The notes: generated from the sequence alone by a model not told the origin. Positions 9,451 to 18,949 are shown, numbered from the stretch's first letter. The stretch: DNA of 64,000 nucleotides from Pseudomonadota bacterium (GCA_020161405.1 JAIUOD010000002.1:434001-498000); one strand, 5' to 3'. A program made the numbers and translations.

Positions 9451-10079
9451 CCTATAGTGTTAAAGAATGCTTCTACACTTTGCAAGGTGAGGGCGCGCAT
9501 ACGGGGCGCGGCGCGGTATTTTTGCGCTTTGCAGGTTGTAATTTGTGGAATGGTCTTGAAAAAGATCGCCAGAATGCAATTTGTAAGTTTTGCGATACCG
9601 ATTTTATCGGAACTGATGGCGAAAATGGCGGTAAGTTTGAAAGTGCTGAAAATCTTGCCAATCATGCATTCAAAATATGGCAAGGGCAAAGTGGAAAACC
9701 CTATATCGTCTGTACGGGTGGTGAACCCTTATTACAATTAGATAGCGATTTAATTGACGCACTTCATAATGTTGGTTTTGAAATTGCCATTGAATCCAAT
9801 GGGACAATCAAAGCGCCAGAGGGGATTGACCATATATGTATAAGCCCCAAAATAGGCGCCGAATTGGTTCAAAAATCAGGACAGGAAATTAAATTAGTTT
9901 ACCCACAAATTAATGGTGACCCTGAACAATTTGCCGCATTGAACTTCGAAAATTTCTTTTTACAACCGCTTGATGATGCAAATTATCAGCAAAATCTGTT
10001 GAAATGCATTGATTATTGTAAAAATTTCCCCAAATGGCGGCTTTCGTTACAAACACATAAAATTATTGGAATTGCATGA
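9447..10079 (+). CDS. queE: 7-carboxy-7-deazaguanine synthase QueE
   Basis: QueE is a radical-SAM enzyme that rearranges 6-carboxytetrahydropterin to 7-carboxy-7-deazaguanine. The [4Fe-4S] loop is of the CX14CX2C type, beginning AGCNLW and ending CKFCDTDF; this expanded loop is a known variant of Que[14 protein letters not shown] at the N-terminus and the TGGEPLLQ glycine/glutamate motif fit the family. The protein is compact at 210 residues. It overlaps queC and queD by ATGA junctions at both ends, implying translational coupling. Confidence 0.97.
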   Translation: MTYSVKECFYTLQGEGAHTGRGAVFLRFAGCNLWNGLEKDRQNAICKFCDTDFIGTDGENGGKFESAENLANHAFKIWQGQSGKPYIVCTGGEPLLQLDSDLIDALHNVGFEIAIESNGTIKAPEGIDHICISPKIGAELVQKSGQEIKLVYPQINGDPEQFAALNFENFFLQPLDDANYQQNLLKCIDYCKNFPKWRLSLQTHKIIGIA

Positions 10080-10444
10080 CCCGTTGTATTCTTACCAAAA
10101 CCGTTTTCTTTGATGCCGCACATCATTTGTTTCAAGGGCCAGAAGACCATATATATCGTCGCCTTCATGGGCATTCGTTTCAACTTGATGTTTCAATAAT
10201 GGATGAACCAGGTAGCGATAGTAAATGGGTAAAAGATTTTGCCGAACTTGCCGCCGCAATTGAAGATGTGCGTAAGCTTTTGGACCATTCATATCTAAAC
10301 GAAATCGAAGGTCTAGAAGTTTCGACATTGGAAAATATCTGTGCATGGGTTGCGCAAAAACTATTGCCAAGGCTTCCAAATCTGAAAAAAGTCGCGGTTT
10401 CACGCCCAACATTGGGTGAACGCTGTGAAATGGAAGTATGTTAG
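10076..10444 (+). CDS. queD: 6-carboxytetrahydropterin synthase family protein (QueD)
   Basis: The expected role is conversion of dihydroneopterin triphosphate to 6-carboxytetrahydropterin, the step before QueE. The 122-residue size, zinc histidines in DAAHH and RLHGHSF, and the LDHSYLN Asp-His pair match the family. The catalytic cysteine, which in E. coli QueD lies in CGRLHGH, is replaced here by tyrosine (YRRLHGH); the only other cysteines are at residue 4 and at the extreme C-terminus. The operon context strongly supports the pathway assignment, so this may be a QueD variant with a displaced or different catalytic nucleophile. Confidence 0.9.
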   Translation: MTRCILTKTVFFDAAHHLFQGPEDHIYRRLHGHSFQLDVSIMDEPGSDSKWVKDFAELAAAIEDVRKLLDHSYLNEIEGLEVSTLENICAWVAQKLLPRLPNLKKVAVSRPTLGERCEMEVC

Positions 10445-10503
10445 GCTGGTATACGTTTGTGTATGGATGCAATGTGTAAATGTTGCGATTAATTCTTAAA
10501 TAG

Positions 10504-10518
10504 TGGCACTCGCCTTGC
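10504..10518 (+). promoter_or_regulatory. Sigma-54 (RpoN) -24/-12 promoter candidate
   Basis: TGGCAC-N5-TTGC matches the RpoN consensus. The invariant GG (10505-10506) and GC (10517-10518) have the required 10-nt separation. It points towards the acyltransferase whose ATG is 56 bp beyond the -12 element, predicting a start site near 10530. A short hairpin (TTGGGAAATTGTCCCAG, near 10543) would lie in the 5' UTR. An upstream enhancer-binding protein site was not identified. Confidence 0.6.
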
Positions 10519-10573
10519 GGGGATAATTCATAATTGGGAAATTGTCCCAGTTTGAAGCATGGTAGGGAAGACT

Positions 10574-11686
10574 ATGAATTATCCAAATGACATTAAGCCA
10601 TTAACGGGGCTGCGCTTCTTTGCAGCTTTTTGGTTATTGTGTTACTTTTTCTGGCAAAGAATTGATCTAAACTTAGGGATAAGACCAAACATAATTGCAA
10701 ATGGCAATTATGGGGTAGATTTATTTTTTATATTGTCAGGTTTCGTTTTGGCGCATGTATATGGTCCAAATGTTGAAAAAGACGATTTCACATTTCGCGG
10801 TTTCATGTGGGCACGCTTTGCGCGTGTTTACCCACTTCATATAATAACATTCGCGATTATGTTTGTAATTTGGTTTGTTGGAACAAAACTTGGGCAACCA
10901 ATTCAAGAAAAAGCCTTTGATACATCGCAAATTCCATTTCATTTGACCCTTACACATGCATGGGGCTATTTGAATTCAGATGGTTGGAATTTCCCTTCAT
11001 GGTCAATATCTGCCGAATGGTTTGCCTATCTTACATTCCCACTTACTTTTGCAATTGTTGACTGTTTTGGAAAGCGCCCTTTATTAGGTTTAGCGCTTGT
11101 TGTTGCAATGTTTTATTCTACCTCATTCTTTTTTGCATCTTATGGTGTTGAATATACTGATATGACATGGCAGGGCGGGGCACTTAGGATTATTCCATCA
11201 TTCATGGCGGGTATGATGTTATGGCAAATTGGGCGTAGTGGTATTTTTAACCCAAAACTTGCACGTCCTGCACTTGTTTTTGCGATTGTCGCTTTGCTAA
11301 TTGTTACAATTGATGGGGTTCATCCGCATTTCGTATGGCCTTTGTTACTTGCGATTGTATTCTTGCTTGCTGAAAGCTCAAAAACCAAAGGGCAAGAAAT
11401 TATATCGACCAAAACCTTTGTTTATTTAGGTGAAATTAGCTTTGCAATGTATATGATACATTTGCCCGTTGATATCGTAACAAGCCGTGTTGTTGGTTAT
11501 TTAGTTCCGCAATTAGACGCGCAATTTCATGGCTTTATAAGTTTTGGATTTGGCATGCTTGGCACTTTTGTTGGTGCGGCAATTTTGAATGCAATTGTTG
11601 AAAAACCAATGCGTGACTTTATGCGTGATAGAATTAAGTTTAAGGCAAAGCCGAAAAACATATATGCAAATGCAAAATTTGGATAA
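10574..11686 (+). CDS. Acyltransferase-3 (OafA/YrhL-like) membrane protein
   Basis: This integral membrane O-acyltransferase of about 370 residues has roughly ten hydrophobic segments. It opens with the family hallmark IKPLTGLRFFAAFWLL and carries GNYGVDLFFILSGF and RFARVYPLH; the R...H region is implicated in acyl transfer. Such enzymes acylate exopolysaccharide, lipopolysaccharide or other glycans at the inner membrane. The ATG at 10574 was chosen because AGGGA precedes it; an ATG five codons upstream lacks this. The gene is monocistronic, with an RpoN-type promoter ahead and a terminator hairpin behind. Its acceptor glycan is unknown. Confidence 0.9.
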   Translation: MNYPNDIKPLTGLRFFAAFWLLCYFFWQRIDLNLGIRPNIIANGNYGVDLFFILSGFVLAHVYGPNVEKDDFTFRGFMWARFARVYPLHIITFAIMFVIWFVGTKLGQPIQEKAFDTSQIPFHLTLTHAWGYLNSDGWNFPSWSISAEWFAYLTFPLTFAIVDCFGKRPLLGLALVVAMFYSTSFFFASYGVEYTDMTWQGGALRIIPSFMAGMMLWQIGRSGIFNPKLARPALVFAIVALLIVTIDGVHPHFVWPLLLAIVFLLAESSKTKGQEIISTKTFVYLGEISFAMYMIHLPVDIVTSRVVGYLVPQLDAQFHGFISFGFGMLGTFVGAAILNAIVEKPMRDFMRDRIKFKAKPKNIYANAKFG

Positions 11687-11688
11687 AT

Positions 11689-11720
11689 AAAATAGCGCCG
11701 TTTTAAAACGGCGCTATTTT
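11689..11720. terminator. Bidirectional terminator between convergent genes
   Basis: The 12-bp perfect stem AAAATAGCGCCG/CGGCGCTATTTT has A/T tracts on both sides, so it can terminate transcripts from both directions. It overlaps the last codons (KIAPF) and stop of the leftward TrmJ-like gene. Confidence 0.88.
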
Positions 11721-12692
11721 AATTTCATTATTAATATCAAGTGATAATGATTTGGTTTCATTATCTTTTATAAGAATACAAATTGCACGATTTTTTTCAA
11801 TTACCAAATCTTTGATTTGCCAGTCACTATAATTTTGATTGGCAAATTCAATGATTTTTTGACGTTTTTTCTCGTTTTCGGATTCAATAAAGCGTCGCCT
11901 TGGCCCTTCGGCTATTACGCGCATTGCCCCGCGAAATAGGTTGATTTCACTTTCTGAAAACCGTGCGCGAACCAATGAAGCGCGTAAATTTTCAATCATA
12001 TTTTCGCGCCTGTCAATCGGCCAAAAGAAGCCGCATTCATCAAGTTCGGCAATTAAAAAATCAAATAAATTGTCAAAATATTTGCGCGGTGCAACTTCTT
12101 GGGTTTCAATATCCCAACCATCGGGCATTTTATTGCCATCGCGTATCGCCCATAAATAGCAAAAAATCGCCACACTTTGCGCCAAATTCAAACTAGGGCA
12201 GCGAAAATCAGTTGGATAGGTAACAATATAGTCCGCAGATACCAAATCAATCTGATCAAGCCCTAAACGTTCATTGCCAAAAAGAACAATCGGTTTTTCA
12301 CCATTTGCCATTGCTTGCGCGATTAATTCCACTGCTTGTTGCGGGGAAATAAGGGGCTTATCCAATTGGCGTGGCGTTCCGGAGGTTGCAAAAACAATGG
12401 TTTTATCTGCCAATGCATCATTAGTTTTGGCGTGAATTTGCGCATTTTCAACCACCCATGTCGCACTTGCGGCAACCGCAGTCGCCTTTTCATTGGGCCA
12501 GCCATCACGCGGATTTACAATATGCAATTCCCCAAGCCCAAAATTCGCCATCGCCCGACAAGCCGCCCCAATATTCTCCCCCATCTGCGGCTTAATAAGC
12601 GCTATCGCAGGGGCGGGGGATGAAGCGGGTAAAGCCGCGCGGTCAGCGGCGGAGAGGATGGGTTTGTTGGTTTTTATAGCTATTTTATTCAT
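11703..12692 (-). CDS. TrmJ/SpoU-type RNA methyltransferase
   Basis: This 329-residue SPOUT-class S-adenosylmethionine-dependent 2'-O-methyltransferase is most like TrmJ, which methylates tRNA position 32. The knotted-fold motifs are clear: IALIKPQMGENIGAACRAM near the start, VLFGNERLGL in the middle and CPSLNLAQSV near the end of the catalytic domain. The remaining C-terminal region of about 130 residues (RRENMIENLRASLVRARFSE onwards) is the helical extension seen in TrmJ. No strong ribosome-binding site precedes the ATG. It is the left-hand housekeeping flank of the SIR2-STAND gene. Confidence 0.88.
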   Translation of the reverse strand: MNKIAIKTNKPILSAADRAALPASSPAPAIALIKPQMGENIGAACRAMANFGLGELHIVNPRDGWPNEKATAVAASATWVVENAQIHAKTNDALADKTIVFATSGTPRQLDKPLISPQQAVELIAQAMANGEKPIVLFGNERLGLDQIDLVSADYIVTYPTDFRCPSLNLAQSVAIFCYLWAIRDGNKMPDGWDIETQEVAPRKYFDNLFDFLIAELDECGFFWPIDRRENMIENLRASLVRARFSESEINLFRGAMRVIAEGPRRRFIESENEKKRQKIIEFANQNYSDWQIKDLVIEKNRAICILIKDNETKSLSLDINNEIKIAPF

Positions 12693-12910
12693 TTTTTGGA
12701 TAGTTACATAAAGTTTGAAAATAATCTGATGAGAAAGTTATTATTTCTAGGAAGGGGCAAATATTAATAGCAAGTGGTAGTATAAACATAGCTTGCTGAA
12801 ATTAAAGTAAAAAGTTAAAATTACAATTTCTTATTGTTGCATTTTAGTGTATTCTATTTATTTTAGATAGAATCTATAAAAATAAATAAGCGTTACCGGA
12901 GCATCAAAAT
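12693..12910. promoter_or_regulatory. Divergent promoter region of the SIR2-STAND gene
   Basis: This 218-bp AT-rich spacer separates leftward trmJ from the rightward SIR2-STAND gene. A perfect 7-bp inverted repeat, ATTCTAT (12851-12857) / ATAGAAT (12867-12873), lies 38-60 bp upstream of the start and could be an operator. GGAG at 12898-12901 is the ribosome-binding site. Confidence 0.4.
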
Positions 12911-15394
12911 ATGTCAATTGAAATCAACAAAGGCGATATAAATTTTGGGAATACTTCGACGGCCGTTTCGGCGAATGATATGAAAGAACTAATGGCTAGA
13001 ATTGCTTCTGGGGACACATTACTTTTCGCTGGTTCGGGGCTGACTGCTGAGTGCACTAATATTGATGGGGGTAAACTTCCAGATGCAAAAACTCTATCGA
13101 AAGATATATGTAAACTAGGTATGTTTGATGAAGATGAAGATTTAAGATTTGCGTCTGACTTCTTTTTAGAGAGAAATTCTCCTTCTGAATTAGTTGATTT
13201 TTTAACCAAAAAATTCACTGTAGTTAAAACCAGTGAAGCTTTAGATAGAATAATGAACATATCTTGGTTGAGAATTTATACCACAAACTACGATAATGGC
13301 ATAGAATTGTCAGCTAGAAATAATGGAAAAATCATTGAACCAATTACTATGGATGCAACTACAAAAGAACTCCTTCCAAAGAAAGACGTTTGCCTTCATA
13401 TAAATGGCTTTATCGAAAAGTTAAGCAAAGACACGCTTCAAAATAGTTTTAAATTAAGTCATTCTTCCTATATTTCTGCTGACTCATTTGTAAATTCAGA
13501 GTGGAACTATATTTTCAAAAGAGACTTGGAAAGGTGCAAGGGAATTGTATTCATCGGGTATTCTTTATACGATATTGAGATTCAAAAGATTTTGTTTGAA
13601 AATCCAGAATTTCACAATAAAACTTATTTTATAACAAGAGAAGATATAGACGAAAAGTCCGCTTATTTATTTTCCAAGTTTGGCAAAGCGATACGAATTG
13701 GACGTGATAATTTTGCTGAGCAATTGCAATTCAGCGTAATGCAAAATGACGACAAAAGGTATGCACTCAGTGCATTTCAACGATATACTGTTTCAAACGA
13801 TGAAAAAGAGATTAGAGATTTAGACATAGACCGAATGCTGATGTCTGGTCATGTTTCTCAAGAATATGTAGATACTGCAGTATTGGGCAATCCTAGTAAA
13901 CCAATATTAATTAAGCGGCATTGCCTAGACTCAATTCTGAGTTTTTCAAAATCCAATAGACACATTATTGTAATTTCGGAATTTGGTAATGGAAAGTCAA
14001 TAGTATTAAATGAAATAAAGCCAGTTCTGGAAACAAACGGAATTGAAGTATATGAAATTGCTGATTCAATGGGAGATTTTGTTTCAGATATAGATTTTAT
14101 TGTTAGTCAGAAAAAGAGGTCCGTAATAATTTTAGAAAATTACGACGAATACTTAGAGGTTTTGAGATATGTGAGCGATTTAAAGCCTGAAAACTTATGT
14201 CTAATTGTTTCGGCAAGAACTGGCTCTCATGAAAAACATAAGACAAAGCTCGAAGAATTGAATTTTATTGCGAACGAAATAAATGTTGACATAATGACAG
14301 ATGATGAAATTAGTTATTTCATTAGAATGGTTGATAATTTGGGGTTGTGGGGCGATCTCGCCAGTGAAGATAGTCGAAAAAAAATAGAAGTTGTTCGGAA
14401 TGACAACAAATCACAGGTTTCTCTTAACTTACTTGGGTTATTAAAATCTCCACAAATCAAAGAAAGAATCCGTAATGCTGTTGGCCCATTACTTGATAAA
14501 AGCGAGTTTAAGGATACGATTTTTGCTATTTGTTTTTTGACTTCATTAGGAATTATTCCTGATTGCAGTTTAGTGTCTGAAGTTGCGCAGAATAACGAAG
14601 TATTTTCAAATAATTTGAGAAATAATGACAATTTTAGGCAGCTTTTCAAGATGGAACGAAACAAAGTGCTATCCCGTTCAGCGCCTTTTTGTTTAACCCT
14701 ATTGCGTGAGCAGTTTTCCCCAATTTATATTATTACTCAACTTCAGAAAATCGCTAAGCTTTATTCTAATAGGACATTTAGGGATGTTAGACAAAATAAG
14801 ATTTTTAAGGCAACTCTTCGTTTTTCTTCGGTGGAGACCATTTTACCTAGTGAAAATAAGCGCAATTATCTCCAGAGACATTATGAAGAATTAAAAATTT
14901 CTGTGCCTTGGCTTATCCATGACCCCCATTATTGGCTTCAATATGGGATGTCACAAATAATTTTTCGCGATTATAACAAAGCACAGGTGTACTTTGACAA
15001 TGCGTATTCTTTTGCGCACAAGAAGCGGAGTTATCATACTAATAATATAGATACACAACAAGCTCGGCTGTTTTTTTTGCAGGCAATCGACTCAGTAGAA
15101 AATAATAAGATTTTCGATTTTTTTAAAAGCGGTCATAATTTGTTGCTCGGAATTTCAAATGATTTCTATAAGTTTAAACAGTTCGAATATTACTCTGATT
15201 TCTTTAAATCTAAATTTAATTCCCTTTCTAAGGGAAACAAGAAACATTTCAAAAACATGGTTTACGAGGCTAAAAAAGTAGTAGAGAGTTATATCAATCA
15301 AGGCGAGCCTACCTATGCAGAAAGCAGTTTGTTAGCACGCGCTGAAAATGATTTGATTGGAATTATGGATTCTATTGTCGCTAATCATGAATAA
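12911..15394 (+). CDS. SIR2-domain STAND-like NTPase, probable anti-phage defence protein
   Basis: This 827-residue protein has an N-terminal SIR2-like NADase domain (about residues 25-275) and a P-loop NTPase domain (about 335-500). SIR2 signatures are FAGSG (39-43), TTNYD (124-128), the histidine-containing LHINGF (162-167) and FIGYSLYD (214-221), so the NAD-binding and catalytic residues appear intact. The NTPase has Walker A SEFGNGKS (356-363), a Walker-B-like SVIILENYDEY (404-414) and SARTGS. The C-terminal 300 residues show no named motif and are the likely sensor. Known SIR2-STAND proteins oligomerise on sensing phage and deplete NAD; that role is inferred here. It stands alone between trmJ and icd, is visibly AT-rich and uses AGA arginine codons often, consistent with transfer. 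Confidence 0.85.
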   Translation: MSIEINKGDINFGNTSTAVSANDMKELMARIASGDTLLFAGSGLTAECTNIDGGKLPDAKTLSKDICKLGMFDEDEDLRFASDFFLERNSPSELVDFLTKKFTVVKTSEALDRIMNISWLRIYTTNYDNGIELSARNNGKIIEPITMDATTKELLPKKDVCLHINGFIEKLSKDTLQNSFKLSHSSYISADSFVNSEWNYIFKRDLERCKGIVFIGYSLYDIEIQKILFENPEFHNKTYFITREDIDEKSAYLFSKFGKAIRIGRDNFAEQLQFSVMQNDDKRYALSAFQRYTVSNDEKEIRDLDIDRMLMSGHVSQEYVDTAVLGNPSKPILIKRHCLDSILSFSKSNRHIIVISEFGNGKSIVLNEIKPVLETNGIEVYEIADSMGDFVSDIDFIVSQKKRSVIILENYDEYLEVLRYVSDLKPENLCLIVSARTGSHEKHKTKLEELNFIANEINVDIMTDDEISYFIRMVDNLGLWGDLASEDSRKKIEVVRNDNKSQVSLNLLGLLKSPQIKERIRNAVGPLLDKSEFKDTIFAICFLTSLGIIPDCSLVSEVAQNNEVFSNNLRNNDNFRQLFKMERNKVLSRSAPFCLTLLREQFSPIYIITQLQKIAKLYSNRTFRDVRQNKIFKATLRFSSVETILPSENKRNYLQRHYEELKISVPWLIHDPHYWLQYGMSQIIFRDYNKAQVYFDNAYSFAHKKRSYHTNNIDTQQARLFFLQAIDSVENNKIFDFFKSGHNLLLGISNDFYKFKQFEYYSDFFKSKFNSLSKGNKKHFKNMVYEAKKVVESYINQGEPTYAESSLLARAENDLIGIMDSIVANHE

Positions 15395-15579
15395 AGCGAT
15401 TTATATCGTTTCTACATTTGTAGGTGAGCATAGATTTCATTTATTTTTTTATATAGTTAGGCACGCGTATAATTTCATCATCCCAAAGTCGCACATAAAA
15501 AACCATAATTCCCCCTAGATTTTCCCACCATAATCGCTAAACAGGGGCAAATAGATTTTGGTTTAGGAAAGGCTTGAAA

Positions 15580-16794
15580 ATGGCTAAAATTAAAGTTGCA
15601 AATCCTGTTGTGGATCTTGATGGCGATGAAATGACACGCATCATCTGGAAGATGATTAAAGAATATTTGATTTTGCCATATTTAGATTTGGAAATCGAAT
15701 ATTATGACCTTTCGGTTGAAAACCGCGATGCAACCAATGACCAAGTGACAATTGATGCAGCACACGCAATTCAAAAGCACAATGTTGGTATCAAATGCGC
15801 AACTATCACACCTGATGAAGCGCGCGTTGAAGAATTCAAATTGAAAAAAATGTGGAAATCACCAAATGGCACAATTCGCAATATTTTGGGCGGTGTGGTT
15901 TTCCGTGAACCAATCATTTGCCAAAATGTACCGCGTTTGGTTCCTGGTTGGACTGCGCCAATCGTTGTTGGTCGTCATGCTTTTGGTGACCAATATAAAG
16001 CGACTGATTTCAAAGTTCCGTCTGCTGGTAAACTTACAATGAAATTCACCCCTGATGATGGCGGCGAAGAAATTGAATATGAAGTTTTCCAATATCCTGG
16101 CGCCGGTGTCGCAATGGGTATGTATAATCTTGATGAATCAATTCGCGAATTTGCGCGCGCATCAATGAATTATGGTCTATTACGTGGTTGGCCGGTTTAT
16201 TTATCAACTAAAAACACAATCCTAAAAGCCTATGATGGCCGCTTCAAAGACATCTTCCAAGAAGTTTATGACACAGAATTTAAAGCTGCATTTGCTGAAA
16301 AGAAAATTGTTTATGAACACCGCTTGATTGACGATTTGGTGGCATCTGCGCTTAAATGGTCGGGCAAATTTATCTGGGCGTGCAAAAACTATGATGGTGA
16401 TGTTCAATCAGACATGGTTGCACAGGGCTTTGGTTCTTTGGGCCTAATGACATCTGTTCTTATGACCCCAGATGGCAAAACCATCGAAGCAGAAGCGGCG
16501 CATGGCACAGTAACCCGCCACTATCGCCAACACCAAAAAGGCGAAAGCACTTCTACTAACTCAATCGCATCAATCTTTGCTTGGACCCGTGGTCTTGCGC
16601 ATCGTGCGAAATTGGATGGCAATGAAGAATTGGCGAAATTCTCTGCTACTTTGGAAAAAGTTGTGGTTGATACCGTTGAATCTGGCTTCATGACCAAAGA
16701 TTTGGCATTGCTTGTAGGTGACGAACAAGCATGGTTAACCACTGAAGGCTTCTTGAAAAAAGTTGCTGAAAACTTTGAAAAAGCGATGGCGTAA
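15580..16794 (+). CDS. icd: NADP-dependent isocitrate dehydrogenase
   Basis: This cytoplasmic TCA-cycle enzyme makes 2-oxoglutarate, CO2 and NADPH from isocitrate. The 404-residue sequence is of the eukaryote-like homodimeric class, with [12 protein letters not shown] near the N-terminus, [12 protein letters not shown] in the substrate loop, and the NADP-binding [12 protein letters not shown]. The ATG at 15580 follows AGGAAAGG; a TTG two codons earlier is less likely. A perfect TATAAT lies about 110 bp upstream at 15468-15473, but no good -35 element was found. A terminator follows directly. Confidence 0.97.
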   Translation: MAKIKVANPVVDLDGDEMTRIIWKMIKEYLILPYLDLEIEYYDLSVENRDATNDQVTIDAAHAIQKHNVGIKCATITPDEARVEEFKLKKMWKSPNGTIRNILGGVVFREPIICQNVPRLVPGWTAPIVVGRHAFGDQYKATDFKVPSAGKLTMKFTPDDGGEEIEYEVFQYPGAGVAMGMYNLDESIREFARASMNYGLLRGWPVYLSTKNTILKAYDGRFKDIFQEVYDTEFKAAFAEKKIVYEHRLIDDLVASALKWSGKFIWACKNYDGDVQSDMVAQGFGSLGLMTSVLMTPDGKTIEAEAAHGTVTRHYRQHQKGESTSTNSIASIFAWTRGLAHRAKLDGNEELAKFSATLEKVVVDTVESGFMTKDLALLVGDEQAWLTTEGFLKKVAENFEKAMA

Positions 16795-16829
16795 AATTCG
16801 CGCTTTACAAGTCATAAATAAATAAATGA

Positions 16830-16857
16830 GGGCGCCCCTTTTTCGGCGCCCTTTTTT
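16830..16857 (+). terminator. Rho-independent terminator after icd
   Basis: The stem GGGCGCC/GGCGCCC with an 8-nt loop is followed by six T residues, 36 bp past the icd stop. Confidence 0.93.
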
Positions 16858-16938
16858 ATGCTCTTTTCGTAATTTAGACATAATTAGTCATAGATTTGCC
16901 GTTTTTAAAAACTATCAAAGCAATAGGAGATGGGGAAA

Positions 16939-17454
16939 ATGAAAATCAAAAATACATTATTAATTACATCAATAATCGGCTTGTTCATTTCAAATATTGC
17001 AATGGCGCAAACTTATGATGGTGCGCAAATTGCCTGTAAAACAGGAAATAAAAAGGCGTTTTTAGAGGCGATAAGCATTAATGAAGCAAGTTTCAATAAA
17101 TTTGTGCCAAAAATCCTTACAATGGGAACCAAAGATGTGGTCTCTGGCGCGGTCTATGAAATTGAGAATGAGAATTATGAATTATTATTCCCATTCAAAT
17201 CATACAATGATGGCACTTGGATTGAATATGGAACTGCCGATGATCTTCACCCAATTTATGCCGATGTAAGAATTCTTGAAAAAACTGGTGACGATATTGT
17301 TATTCGTTTTCAGCGCGGCGATTTTGAATATGTAAATGGCAAAAGAAGCGATGAAATGGTCATAAAATATGGCAGCGAAAAAGAAATGACTTTTAAGCGT
17401 GCCAATAAAAGCCAATGTTGGAAATTGGATTCAATTTTTAACTTGCAATATTAA
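16939..17454 (+). CDS. Small secreted protein of unknown function
   Basis: This protein of about 171 residues has a clear signal peptide (MKIKNTLLITSIIGLFISNI, cleavage near AMA-QT), so it is exported to the periplasm. I do not recognise a family. The mature part begins IACKTGNKKAFLEAI and ends with a CWKLDSI motif. A similar layout (AACNTSDAAGFINQL ... NCWELTEV) is seen in the lipoprotein at 18213-18896, so the two may be distant paralogs. The ATG at 16939 was chosen because AGGAGA lies about nine bases upstream. It is followed after nine bases by another secreted-protein gene. Confidence 0.8.
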   Translation: MKIKNTLLITSIIGLFISNIAMAQTYDGAQIACKTGNKKAFLEAISINEASFNKFVPKILTMGTKDVVSGAVYEIENENYELLFPFKSYNDGTWIEYGTADDLHPIYADVRILEKTGDDIVIRFQRGDFEYVNGKRSDEMVIKYGSEKEMTFKRANKSQCWKLDSIFNLQY

Positions 17455-17463
17455 GGTATAAAG

Positions 17464-18099
17464 ATGGAAAATAATAAAATATTCGCTTTAATTAGTATTG
17501 CGACCGCTGTTTTGTGTGGTTGTGGCAATGGTTCGATTAAGGATTCAATCAATAAAGAAGTGGCGCTTAATAAACGCACTTTTATTAGCTTCCCTGTTGA
17601 ATTTAAAATGCTTTCTATGGATGAGGCAAAATCAATCACTGATAAAAGCCATATTAAATTGAATAATGATTTATCCGATGTTTTCGCCGATTGGAAAACT
17701 GAAACCTGCCAACAGGTTGAGGATAAAGAAATCAAACTTAAATGTGAAAATAACGGATTTGATAATTCAAATATGTTTGTCGATTCAATTCAAGTTGGCA
17801 AAGTCGATTTAAACAAAGATGGCAAAAGTGATTTAATTTTATATTTGGGCGGTAAAACAGGGCGCGCAGGTTTAGGCGATTGTGGAATTGCCGAATATAG
17901 ATTTTACAAAAATACAGGCAAGGATTTCACTCCAATTGGCCGCGCGAACACAACGCAAAACGCCCAATTAAATATTTTAGACAATGCGCGCAAAAACCAA
18001 TTCACTTCGCTTATCTGGAAATCTGAAACAGATTGCGAAGGTAAGCCTTTCAAAGCTGAAAATCGTCAAGATTTTAATATATCAGGTAATTCATATTAG
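17464..18099 (+). CDS. Lipoprotein with a DxNxDG calcium-loop motif
   Basis: This protein of 211 residues has a lipoprotein signal (AVLCGCG, lipidated cysteine around residue 20), so it is membrane anchored. Near the middle lies DLNKDGKSD (residues 115-123), a DxNxDGxxD loop like those of FG-GAP and dockerin-type calcium sites. It is followed by a GDCGIAEYRFYKNTG motif. The same pairing occurs in the secreted protein at 20198-20812. Nine bases separate it from the preceding gene, and the two are probably co-transcribed. Function is unknown. Confidence 0.8.
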   Translation: MENNKIFALISIATAVLCGCGNGSIKDSINKEVALNKRTFISFPVEFKMLSMDEAKSITDKSHIKLNNDLSDVFADWKTETCQQVEDKEIKLKCENNGFDNSNMFVDSIQVGKVDLNKDGKSDLILYLGGKTGRAGLGDCGIAEYRFYKNTGKDFTPIGRANTTQNAQLNILDNARKNQFTSLIWKSETDCEGKPFKAENRQDFNISGNSY

Positions 18100-18212
18100 A
18101 TTTGGTGAAACTTGCCTTTAAATTGGCATATTTAAGATTATAAGTGCAATTATACATTTTAAATATATAATTATGTGTTTAAATTCCACATGATGATTTT
18201 GGAGTTGATTTT

Positions 18213-18896
18213 ATGAGAATAATAAAAAATTCGCTTGCAACAATAGTATGTTTTAGCTTTGCAACCTTAATAATCGGTTGTGGCGGTAAATCTTCCAATG
18301 CAGCAGAGGCAAGTAGCGCACAGCCATTACAGGTGTCGCAAAAGCAAGAGCAACCTGTTGATAACCAAAATTCCGAAATTTCAAATGCAAATAATAATTT
18401 GAAAATGGCGAATGTTGAAACTGTTGCAAAGCATGAAATAGATTCTAATTTATTGAAATCAACCAAAGCTGCTTGCAATACTAGTGATGCGGCGGGATTT
18501 ATTAATCAACTTGGTTATTCACGTGAGCTTGCGGCAAAATATTTTGCCAAAGAAATCACAATCGCCGAATATACAAAGGGAAGTAAAGGCGAACCAAAAA
18601 TTCGCAAAATAAAAGCGGCAAATTATATTTTCCCAATTTCACTATTGGATTTTATGTGGGTTCAAACTGGAAGTTTTGAACGCGGCAATACAAAATATCT
18701 AGCGATTGAAATTAATCAAAGTGGTAATAATCAAATTTCTGTTGACTACCAAACCCTACCAAAAGCCCCGTCTGAAGATGGCGATGGCGATACAAGTGCC
18801 CGCAGCGCAATTGATTATGAATTACCATATTCAACAATTTTATTCCAACCAAAGGGCAATTGTTGGGAACTTACAGAAGTTGATGTTCATAATTAA
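18213..18896 (+). CDS. Lipoprotein of unknown function
   Basis: This 227-residue protein has a lipobox LIIGC (cysteine 23) followed by a Ser/Ala/Gln-rich linker typical of a surface or periplasmic tether (about residues 24-75). The globular C-terminal part begins AACNTSDAAGF and ends NCWELTEV, resembling the secreted protein at 16939-17454. No enzyme motif is visible. It is separated from the upstream gene by about 110 bp of AT-rich DNA and may have its own promoter. Confidence 0.78.
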   Translation: MRIIKNSLATIVCFSFATLIIGCGGKSSNAAEASSAQPLQVSQKQEQPVDNQNSEISNANNNLKMANVETVAKHEIDSNLLKSTKAACNTSDAAGFINQLGYSRELAAKYFAKEITIAEYTKGSKGEPKIRKIKAANYIFPISLLDFMWVQTGSFERGNTKYLAIEINQSGNNQISVDYQTLPKAPSEDGDGDTSARSAIDYELPYSTILFQPKGNCWELTEVDVHN

Positions 18897-18949
18897 AGAA
18901 TTTAAATTATTCATATAAGGTTCATAGCGCAAAACTAATTATAAAAGCC

